From Paenibacillus pabuli (lineage in GTDB: Bacteria; Bacillota; Bacilli; Paenibacillales; Paenibacillaceae): a DNA stretch of 64,000 bases. The stretch covers positions 3,162,001 to 3,226,000 of the forward strand of contig NZ_CP073714.1 of NCBI RefSeq assembly GCF_023101145.1. The letters run 5' to 3'. Below the pieces are notes generated by a model, which was not told the DNA's origin, made no database searches, and saw only the letters and a list, made by a program, of their open reading frames with translations. Positions 42,909-52,400 of the stretch are shown here, piece by piece (the first letter of the stretch is position 1; every line of letters starts with the position of its first letter). The position numbers and the translations under genes are program-made.

Positions 42909-43862
42909 ATGAAATATTATCTGTCCGTTCTCGCAGGAGCGATGAGCTATGGCATATTATCCACAATTGTGGTTCTGGCTTACGGCGAAGGGTACAAACT
43001 CGGAGAGGTTGTGGGTACACAGCTGATTACGGGCTTCATCCTATCCTGGATGCTGGCATTATACTCGAAGTTTAGAATGAAACGGAAATCACAGGCAGAT
43101 GGGAAACCATCAGCAGCTGTGGCAAAAGCTTTTCAGAAATTAACGTGGAAGCAGCGCTTGCTGTTAATGGCTGCAGGCACACCGACGGTCATTACTGGTC
43201 TTGTTTATTATCAGTCTTTGCGGTATATTCCCGCGTCATTAGCCATTATTCTTTTGTTCCAATTTACGTGGATCAGCGTATTGATTCAAGCCGTGAGCAA
43301 ACGTCAGCGTCCTGACAAGGTAACATTCCTGACTTTGATTATCCTCTTTGGCGGAACATTGCTGGCAGCAGGTTTCCTGGAACAGGGACTCGGAGAGTTT
43401 AACGGCTTGGGCATAGCGCTTGGCTTGATGGCGGCTGTAAGTTACTCCTTGTTTGTACTGTTTAGTGGTAAAGCGGTTCCAACAGCACATCCGGCCTTTC
43501 GAAGTGCCTGGATGGTCACGGGAGGTCTCGTCCTGCTGTGCATCCTGTTCCCGCCGACGTTTCTGTTTAACGGCTTGATCTGGAGCCAGCTGCTTGTTTT
43601 CGGATTGTTGCTTGGCTTCTTCGGAGCCTTTATCCCGCCAGTACTGTTTGCAATAGGTGTTCCTCATATTGGTGGCGACATGGCTGGAATACTTGGTGCG
43701 GTTGAGCTCCCAATTGCGGTGCTGCTCTCAGCCATCGTGCTCCACGAGCATGTGAGCCCACTGCAATGGATCGGGGTTATCGTGGTGCTGATTGGTGTAG
43801 CGCTGCCAGAGATTTATAAATTGCGGATGAGACGAAGTCGAAATACACCTCTATATTCCTGA
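42909..43862 (+). CDS. EamA-family (DMT) exporter under riboswitch control
   Basis: A 317-residue membrane protein with ten predicted helices in two EamA repeats (for example AIILLFQFTWISVLIQ and ILGAVELPIAVLLSAIVLHEHVSPLQWIG). Family members export metabolites such as amino acids, purines or bases. The ATG at 42909 has AGGAGGT nine bases upstream; the earlier in-frame ATG at 42870 has none. The purine-riboswitch-like leader suggests that the substrate is a purine or related compound, as for PbuE in B. subtilis, which belongs to another transporter family. This assignment is an inference. Confidence 0.88.
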   Translation: MKYYLSVLAGAMSYGILSTIVVLAYGEGYKLGEVVGTQLITGFILSWMLALYSKFRMKRKSQADGKPSAAVAKAFQKLTWKQRLLLMAAGTPTVITGLVYYQSLRYIPASLAIILLFQFTWISVLIQAVSKRQRPDKVTFLTLIILFGGTLLAAGFLEQGLGEFNGLGIALGLMAAVSYSLFVLFSGKAVPTAHPAFRSAWMVTGGLVLLCILFPPTFLFNGLIWSQLLVFGLLLGFFGAFIPPVLFAIGVPHIGGDMAGILGAVELPIAVLLSAIVLHEHVSPLQWIGVIVVLIGVALPEIYKLRMRRSRNTPLYS

Positions 43863-44068
43863 GTGGGGAATAAGATAGAGTTATAAGGATCATAGCTATA
43901 ACTGAAAGAGAAGGAGCCTGAATAACGCAGGCTCTTTTTTTATGAATACATTTGGCTAAGTGAAGTCCATTCAATATGGCCCATATGAGTCATTTTCATT
44001 TTTAACCGGATGGGGTATGCTGAAGGAGAGTATTAATAGAATGGGAACACAGACAGAGGAGCGTTGAG

Positions 44069-44494
44069 ATGAACAGCTGGATCAAAAAAATGTGGCCTTG
44101 GCTAACGCTGGGAATTACTGTAGTTGTGCTGCTTGGATCTTTTATGGTGTATTTTATGGGCAAGGATATGTCCCCAGGCTCAGGAAGTGCTGTAACGGCC
44201 AAAGCCGAGACGCCGGAGGACTTGAAAGGATATGAAGTTATTGATGTTAATGTAAGCAACGATGGTTTTGAGCCTAATGTAATTAAAGTTAAAGCCGGGG
44301 TTCCAACCAAAATTAACTTTATCCTTACTCGTAAGGTTACGCATGTTAAATCGGTAGCAGCTGACAAGTTGGGCATGGATCTTTATATGCAAAAAGGAAA
44401 CAACTACTATACTGTAGACAAGGATGTCCAACCTGGGGAATATGAAATTCACTGCGGTATGTACATGATATACGGAACGATCAAGGTCATATAA
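44069..44494 (+). CDS. Membrane-anchored cupredoxin domain protein
   Basis: A 141-residue protein with one N-terminal membrane helix (about residues 9-31) and an extracytoplasmic cupredoxin fold. A His (RKVTHVKSV) and the C-terminal EIHCGMYMIYG, with His, Cys and Met, could bind one copper ion. The arrangement resembles the soluble part of cytochrome oxidase subunit II or small blue-copper carriers. A GAGGAG ribosome site precedes the ATG. It is a single gene with no copper genes nearby. Confidence 0.82.
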   Translation: MNSWIKKMWPWLTLGITVVVLLGSFMVYFMGKDMSPGSGSAVTAKAETPEDLKGYEVIDVNVSNDGFEPNVIKVKAGVPTKINFILTRKVTHVKSVAADKLGMDLYMQKGNNYYTVDKDVQPGEYEIHCGMYMIYGTIKVI

Positions 44495-44591
44495 TGGTGA
44501 GGAGCACAGATTCTTCAATTGAATCTTTGCTCCTCTTTTGTGTGCATGATATCATGGACTAGTGATCAATTTCATCTGGAGGTGGCCAAAT

Positions 44592-45614
44592 ATGAAAGCG
44601 CTTTTTATTGGAGGAACAGGTACCATCAGTACAGCAATTACCGACCAGCTTGCCAAGCAAGGTTGTGAACTTTATCTAATTAACCGCGGGAATCGAAACG
44701 AAGATTTGCCTGCGGAAATCAAAGTGCTGCAAGCCGATATTAACGATGAAGCACGGGTTGCGGAGCTGATTGCCGACCTGGAGTTCGATGTTGTCGCAGA
44801 CTTTATCGCATTTGTACCTTCCCAGCTGGAAAGAGATTACCGTTTATTCAAAGACAAAACAAAACAGTTTATATTTATCAGTTCGGCATCTGCCTACCAG
44901 ACGCCACTTGCTGATTATCGGATTACGGAAGGAACGCCATTATCCAATCCCTATTGGGAATATTCGCGTAACAAAATTGCATGTGAAGACTATTTGATGA
45001 AACAGTATCGTGAAGAGGGATTTCCGGTGACTATTGTGCGTCCAAGCCATACGTATAATGAACGTTCTGTACCTCTTGGTGTGCACGGGGCAGAGGGAAG
45101 CTGGCAGGTCCTCAAGCGCATACGTGAAAATAAACCCGTACTCATTCATGGAGATGGCACATCTCTCTGGACCATAACGCATAACCGTGATTTTGCCAAA
45201 GGATTTATTGGCCTTATGGGCAATATTCATGCTATTGGTGAATCAGTACATATTACCTCGGACGAGTCAGTAACCTGGAATCAGATCTATGAGATTATTG
45301 CAGGAGTACTTGGCGTCAAACTTCATGCCGTTCATGTATCTTCCGAGTTTTTGGCGGCGTGCAGTGATCAGGATCTTCGAGGCGGTTTGCTGGGAGATAA
45401 GGCGAATACAGTTGTGTTTGATAACAGTAAATTAAAAAGGCTTGTTCCGGATTTTGTGGCAACGATTAGGGCCGATCAAGGAATCCGGAGCACTATAGAA
45501 TATCTTCTTGCACATCCTGAATTGCAGACCGAAGATCCCGAGTTTGATGTCTGGTGTGACAAGGTGGTCGGAGCATTGGATGAAGCATTGCTTAAAATTA
45601 GAGATGAGAAGTGA
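44592..45614 (+). CDS. NAD-dependent epimerase/dehydratase family protein
   Basis: A 340-residue extended short-chain dehydrogenase. The N-terminal FIGGTGTISTAI is the dinucleotide motif; YRLFKDKTKQFIFISSASAYQT supplies the Ser region and YSRNKIACEDYL the Tyr-x-x-x-Lys pair. The organisation is that of nucleotide-sugar epimerases such as WcaG/GalE relatives. The ATG at 44592 has GGAGGTGG seven bases before it, so the 44562 start is rejected. The next gene begins 9 bases after the stop, so they are probably co-transcribed. Confidence 0.88.
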   Translation: MKALFIGGTGTISTAITDQLAKQGCELYLINRGNRNEDLPAEIKVLQADINDEARVAELIADLEFDVVADFIAFVPSQLERDYRLFKDKTKQFIFISSASAYQTPLADYRITEGTPLSNPYWEYSRNKIACEDYLMKQYREEGFPVTIVRPSHTYNERSVPLGVHGAEGSWQVLKRIRENKPVLIHGDGTSLWTITHNRDFAKGFIGLMGNIHAIGESVHITSDESVTWNQIYEIIAGVLGVKLHAVHVSSEFLAACSDQDLRGGLLGDKANTVVFDNSKLKRLVPDFVATIRADQGIRSTIEYLLAHPELQTEDPEFDVWCDKVVGALDEALLKIRDEK

Positions 45615-45623
45615 GGTGAGTAT

Positions 45624-46280
45624 ATGTCCCAAACAGAGCATCGTCTGATAAAAGAGATTACCAAAACCGTCACATTGGACTATTTGCTGCACATTCCCGA
45701 GACGGAGGAACCACTTGCTTTGGATTATAAGTGGCCGGTCATATTGTTTCTCCATGGTGCTGGGGAACGAGGCGATGATGTGAAAATGCTAAAAGCAAAT
45801 GGGGTTCCACTTATTGCCGATCAGGACAAAAGCTTCCCGTTTATCGTCATTTCACCGCAGTGTCCGGTAGATGAATTCTGGGGCATGCATCGTGAAGCTG
45901 TTATGGCTCTTCTGGAACATGTATTGGAAAATGAAGCAGCTGACCCGAAACGGGTATATCTTACAGGTTTGAGTATGGGTGGATACGGCGCTTGGGATTT
46001 GCCGCTTTTTTACCCGAATACATTTGCAGCATTAGCTCCTGTATGTGGGGGAGCGGACCCTTCCAAAGCGGAAAAATTACGTAATATACCCGTTTGGGCT
46101 TTTCATGGCGCCAAGGATGACATCGTTTACGTCTCTGAATCCGAGAAGATTGTTCATGCGCTTGAAGCGCTGAACGCGGATGTGAAGCTGACGATATACC
46201 CTGAAGGCGACCATGATGCTTGGACCGAAACGTATGACAATCCGGAGTTGTACAAGTGGTTTCTGAGTCATACGTTATAA
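45624..46280 (+). CDS. Alpha/beta hydrolase (phospholipase/carboxylesterase type)
   Basis: A 218-residue cytoplasmic esterase-like hydrolase. The nucleophile elbow is GLSMGGYG (Ser117), the oxyanion segment is FLHGAGERG, and the acid and base are probably an Asp of GAKDDIV (165/166) and His197 in YPEGDHDAW. It belongs to the dienelactone hydrolase/prolyl-oligopeptidase-like group. GAGGTGAG precedes the ATG, and it follows the epimerase gene by 9 bases. No signal peptide. Confidence 0.9.
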   Translation: MSQTEHRLIKEITKTVTLDYLLHIPETEEPLALDYKWPVILFLHGAGERGDDVKMLKANGVPLIADQDKSFPFIVISPQCPVDEFWGMHREAVMALLEHVLENEAADPKRVYLTGLSMGGYGAWDLPLFYPNTFAALAPVCGGADPSKAEKLRNIPVWAFHGAKDDIVYVSESEKIVHALEALNADVKLTIYPEGDHDAWTETYDNPELYKWFLSHTL

Positions 46281-46321
46281 TCATTTTTTCGTGAATTGAC
46301 AATACTCAGCATTCTTAAGTA

Positions 46322-46350
46322 TTTACTTTCGTTATTTGAATCGTTATAAT
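46322..46350 (+). promoter_or_regulatory. Promoter of the giant SLH protein gene
   Basis: TTTACT (46322-46327) and consensus TATAAT (46345-46350) are 17 bases apart; transcription would start near 46357, upstream of the leader terminator. Confidence 0.7.
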
Positions 46351-46375
46351 CAAGAAAAAATGACACTTGTTAGGG

Positions 46376-46426
46376 GAGGCACCCCAACAGAGGACTTTGT
46401 TCCTTTGTTGGGGTGCCTCTTTTTTT
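46376..46426 (+). terminator. Terminator hairpin inside the leader (possible attenuator)
   Basis: GAGGCACCCCAAC (46376-46388) pairs perfectly with GTTGGGGTGCCTC (46407-46419), followed by seven T. It lies after the 46322 promoter and only 26 bases before the start codon, so it would stop most transcripts of the gene unless antiterminated. It also blocks read-through from the esterase gene. Confidence 0.9.
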
Positions 46427-46451
46427 GGTGTGCAGAAAAGGAGAGCAGACG

Positions 46452-49400
46452 TTGAAGAAATCGCGAAAATCTGTGAAAAAGCAAGCTGAGCAATTAACGA
46501 AAGTGGTGTTGGCATTTGCCCTGCTGTCACCCCAAGCCTTGTTGGTTGAATGGGGTTCAACGGTAATTATGGCTGAAGCTGTGGAAACTATCAGTATTGT
46601 ATCCGATACTTCCAGCATGAAGGCTGTTCAATCCTCCAAAGTAAAAGTGGAGATGAATAGTGATGGCAAATATAGAATTGTGTTGCTTCCAAATACAAAC
46701 GTATTCTACGGTGGCGATACAGGGAATGTATCCACCATTATTGATCATAACGGAACGCCTGTTAACTTTAAGTCATTGCCCCTTAACTATTATCGAATCA
46801 ATAACAACGTAATCGAAATGTCCAGACAGAAAGACAATGTAGAGTATATTTTGCGGGTGTCCATCGTTAACGCCACATCTCAGGGCGGTTATATGAAGGT
46901 GGAGTTGGAGGCAGTTAACCGGAGCGGCTCGACGCTGAATCTGGGAGGCACGTTCTATTGGGATACGATGGTGAATGGCAACGATGCTTCTCCGTTTGAA
47001 GTAATTGAGAACGGCTGGCGTAACTACAGTGGTGGCGTTCAGGTAACGGCTTTTTATGCCAATACGTACAATGTTGTGGACGCGGATCGCATTTTTATGG
47101 GGCAGTACAATAGCCCGGACAGTGCACAGCTGACAGGCGGTTCTTCTCCATCTTCATTTACGCCCGGGCAGACCGTTACCGCCACGGATACCGCTGCGCA
47201 GTTTTGGTGGAACGGAAAAGCAACTGACAACCAGGCTTCACGCAAATTTTCAACGATTGTAGGGATTGGTCCCAAAAATGCACCGCCTTCATTTGCACTA
47301 TCAGCCCCCTCTTCGGGTCAGACCTATTATAAAGGAGAACAGCTTCAAATTTCCGGTACAACTAGGGATACCGATGTGGGAGATCTTCTGACCGTCAAAT
47401 GGTCGATCGACGGTGGCTCTGAAAATATTTTGACACAGATGACGGCTACAGGTTCCAATCAGTCGTTTAACACGAATTACACATTACCTGACTCGCTCGC
47501 AGATGGCGCACATACGTTGCAGGTATGGGTTATGGATGACAAGGGTGGGGTATCTTCAGCAGGTACGGTCAATTTCACGGTGAAAAGTTTTGTTGTTCCG
47601 GGTACACCGACATTTACAGCGGTTAACACTAATAATCTGACGGTGAACTGGGACAAGAAGGCGAATGATGCTTCTGTGACGTATGAACTGAAAAATGTAA
47701 CGACGAATCAGACCTTTGATACAAGTACGTCAAATAGTCGACAGGTGACCGGGCTTACACCGAATACCCAGTATTCTTTTGCTGTGCGCGCCAAAAATTC
47801 GGTCGGTTCCTATACGGGATATTCAAGTCCATCTAGCAAATTTACACTGGCAAATACACCAGGCGATGCAGCTGTGAGCCAGTCAGGTAACTCGGTTACA
47901 GCTAGCTGGAACAACAATGGCAATCCTGCGGGAACAAATTACAAAACGGAAATACGTAACTCAGTTGGACAAGTGCTTGCATCGGGTACAACTACATCAA
48001 CTCGGACTGAACTTGCGTTAACTGGACTTGCAGACGGATTGTATGACGTATATGTCGCAGCACTGAATGGAGAAGGCGTACAGACTGGATTTATCTTTGC
48101 AGGTCAGATCACAAAGGACACAACCGGCCCCACCGCTCCCTCGATAGCAGTCAATCCTTCTTCTTGGACTAAGGAAGATGTACTTGTTACAATTACAGCA
48201 GGCACGGATGCCTTAAGCAGTGTACAGAAGACACAGTACAAGCAGGGGATTGGGGGAGAATGGAAGGAATATACGGCTCCCATTACAGTTGTTTCTGAAG
48301 GAAACACACTCATTATTGCACGAAGTATAGATGCATTTGGCAATACTGGACAGGAGGCTTCTGTTACTGCGCGAGTGGACCGTACAGCTCCCACTCCTCC
48401 CGTCATCTCATTAAATCCTCCGGAGTGGACCCATTCAGCAGTAACGGTGACGTTAACGGCAGGTACGGATGAAGCAAGCGGAGTGGGTCTTACGCAATAT
48501 AGGCTTGGAGGTGAAGGGACTTGGGTCGATTATCGAGAGCCATTTACCATCAATACGGAAGGATTAACCGAGATTCAGGCGCGGAGTGTGGATCGGGCCT
48601 CTAATGTAAGTGCGTCAACTTCAGCCATTGCTCGAATTGACAAGACAGGACCTGACGAACCGAAGATTACACTCAGTGACGATGAATGGACGAATCAGGA
48701 TGTGTCCTTTGAAATAATCAGTGGTGAGGACACAGGCAGTGGACTTGCCAAGAGCCAATATCGCCTAAACGAACAAGGCCCCTGGATCGATTACATCGGA
48801 AAAGTGAAGGTGACCGAAGAAGGACAAACCACAGTATATGCACGCTCGCTTGACCATGTAGGAAATGTAAGCGTGGTAGCGAAAGCACTCATTCGACTGG
48901 ATAAGACCGCTCCAACTGAGCCGATTATTACCTTAAGTCATTCCGGCTGGAGCAAGGAAGCTGTACAATTTACGATTGCTGGCAGCGTTGATGAACATGC
49001 TGTTTCGTATGAATATAGTTTGAATGGCGCTCCGTATATTGCAGGAAACTCCGGCACAGTAAATACAAACGGTCCAAACGTAATTCGAGCAAGAGCGAGA
49101 GACGCTGTTGGAAACGTTAGCAAGGAGATCAATCGAACGGCTTATATCGATCAGGTTGCTCCAACAATTACATTTACACCGAATGGAAACGGCTGGAGCG
49201 ACACAAATATATCTGCTACGGTTCAATATGCAGATTCCGATTCGGGCATTAATGAGAATTCGCGATTGTATAAAGTAACCAACAGTACCGCATCGCCAGA
49301 CAACTGGAATGAAGCCCGTTCGAATGAGACAGAGATTTTAATCGAATCCGAAGGCATTTGGTATATCCATGCCAAAGCGATGGACATGGCAGGAAATACA

Positions 49401-52400
49401 TATGAGACAGTATCCGCACCTTATCAGATCCAGCGCAAGCCACAGCAACCGGGAAATGCGAGCATCACACAGATCAATGAGACTTCAGCAGAACTTACGT
49501 GGGATTTGCCGACAGGAGAATGGTATACCGACGGTTATCAGTATGAAATTATAAACCAGATGACAGGCCAGTCTTGGACATTGGATTATCCTGAACATAC
49601 GCTCATTGATCACTCTCTTAGTGGCGGTCAAGTCTATGATTATGAAATAAGGACTCGAAACCATACCGGTATAAGTGATGCAGTATCTGTCCGTGCACTG
49701 ACAATCCCTGCGGCACCAGGTTCATTACAAGTTCGAAAAGTGGATTCCCGGCCTGAGCTGGCAGAAGTGCATTTCGATTCGGTTCAAGGCGCTACTGCGT
49801 ATCGTATTACAGCTTCAAGTTCGGATGGGAATATTGTTTTTGACGAGACGATTTCCGATTCTTCCAATATTCCGTACATTACCAATCTGATCCCGGGGAG
49901 CATTCATACAATTTCTGTCACTGCTCTGAATGAGAGTGGTGCCGGAGAAAGCAGCAGGGCCGGATTCCTGACATTGCCTGCAGCTCCCGGTGAATTTGCG
50001 GCAGTGCAGATTCGGGAGCATGAGATCTCTCTCGCATGGGAGACGGTAACTTCAGCCACGTATTACAGCCTTTCGCGCAGTGGAGCAGGAGTCTACGAAG
50101 GATTGGAAGCGGAGTATGTGGACGCAGGTCTGGATAGTGGAACAGAGTATAGCTATGAATTGCTGGCAGCAAACGAGACAGGAGAAGGTCCGGTAACAAG
50201 CTTGCAGAAGCTGATGACATTGCCGGGGGCCATTGAGAGCTTGAGCATAGTCCATGCTACAACAACGAGCCTGCGTCTAAGCTGGGATTCTGTAAGAGGA
50301 GCGGAGCGATACGAAATCTTTGTGGATGGGGAGAAGCGGGAGACGCTGCCTGCTGGAACCCATGAATATCTGCTAACGGGATTGACCGCGGGAAAGTTGT
50401 ACCAGGTGGACGTTCAGGCAGGCAATGGAAGTGGACAAGGTCAATCTAATCGAGTAACTGGAACGACGCTTCCCGAGAGTCCTTCAGGTCTTCACTTTGT
50501 TCAGCCGACTGAAACAGGAGCAACACTCAGATGGGATGCAGTACCCGGGGCGTCGAAGTACCGGGTCGTTCTTGAGGGTCAGGTTTATGAGATATCAGAT
50601 ACATCGCTTGAAGTCCATCAATTATCTGGCAGTCGCCACTATACGTATCAGGTGGAAGCTGGAAATGCAGCCGGTTACGGTGCACCCACAAGCGGTGAAC
50701 TGCTTACTTTGCCAACCAGACCTGAAGGACTCACAGTAACACGTACAAATGAAACGAGTATTGGGGTGGAATGGGAATCTGTAAATACAGCCGAATCCTA
50801 TATTGTGAGTATCAATGGGACCGAAGTGGGTCGAACTTCTGGACTTGCCTATACGGCTGAAGAATTGTCACCAGGTATGGAGTATTTAGTGGAAGTACAG
50901 GGCGTGAACACGTCTGGAGTCGGTCAGTCCGCCAGCTTGATTCAATTATCCAAACCAGCATCTCCTTCAGAAATCGTACTTGAACCAGGGGTACATAAAG
51001 CGAACTTGTCATGGGCTGCGGTAGCAGGTGCCTCGGAGTATGTAATTCAACAGGGGAACAAAGAGATTTACCGTGGAACAGAGCTGACGACTCTTATTTC
51101 AGGACTTGAGGATGGAACAATGCATCATTACACACTTCTTGCAGTGAACAGACAAGGGACCCCATCCGAAGCGACAGGTATATCCATACTGACATTGCCC
51201 GAGAAACCAGTGGAGATTAAGGCATTGGAAGTGTCGGAAAACAGTCTTAGTCTGGATTTCACCAAAACAGGGGTAAAAGGCGCAGACGAATACATCATAG
51301 AACGCAATGGGCGAGAGATTGCACGCATGGATGCGAGCGAAACCCGATTCGTAGATGAGAATTTGACACCAGGCACGAAATATACGTATAGAATCCGGGC
51401 GGTTAATGCAAGTGGTTCGGGTGCTTCTCTTACCTATGGAATAACAACTCAAACCCTGCCACTATCATCTGATGGGATTACAGTGATCAAGGGAACGCAC
51501 GAGTCTGATCTGACGTGGGAAGCAGTAAAGGGAGCCGCTGCATATGAAATACGCAATCAGACAACGGGGGAAGTACAGACTGTGTCCGAACCATCGATCC
51601 ATCTCTCCAGTTTATTGGATGGCATAACGTATGCGTTTGAACTTACTGTCATGAATGAGGATGGTCACCGTTCTTCTCCTGTTCAGGTTATTTTTTTAAC
51701 CAAACCCATATCCCCACAAACAGCAAGTATTGCTGCCGTAACCGATCAATCGGCAACGCTGGATCTGAGTGGCAGCGCCACACGAGGCGCAGAACAATTG
51801 ATCATTTTGCGAGATGGTATTGAAATTGATCGTATTCCTGCTGACCATATTTCTTATGAAGATAAGGACCTGACGCCAGGAGAAAGATACACCTATACAG
51901 TTAAAACGTCGAATGCTTCCGGTGATAGCGATACGGGATTTGATGTTCAATTGCGTACGCTGCCTGCAACAATAACGAAAACGCTGCATCCAGAAGTGAT
52001 TGAAGAGACGGAGGCAGTAATTAAGTGGGGAAAGGTTCAAGGGGCAGAGGGTTATATTGTAATGATAGCGAATGACGAATTCACAACCATTACAGAGAGT
52101 GAACTGACTGAGGTTACCCTTAATGGACTTACCAGTGCGACTCAATATGATCAAGTACAGATCGTTCCTTATAATACGGCGGGTAATGGAAGTCCAATAA
52201 TCGTTGCGCCATTTTTCACGCTGCCTCATGTCGGTTCTGTTGAGATGAAACTATATCCGGAGACGGATCATGCCAGACTGGAGTGGGCTTTCCCTTATTT
52301 CAACGAAACGTTTGTGGTTCTAATGGGTGGTCTCGAGCTGTACAGAGGCAAACAAAAAGAGTATATCGTAAATGAACTGCAGGGGGGAACGAACTACTCC

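Noticed and set aside
46376-46426. CRISPR-like or mobile-element repeat
   Set aside because: There is only one copy of the inverted repeat and it ends in a T run; it is a terminator hairpin.
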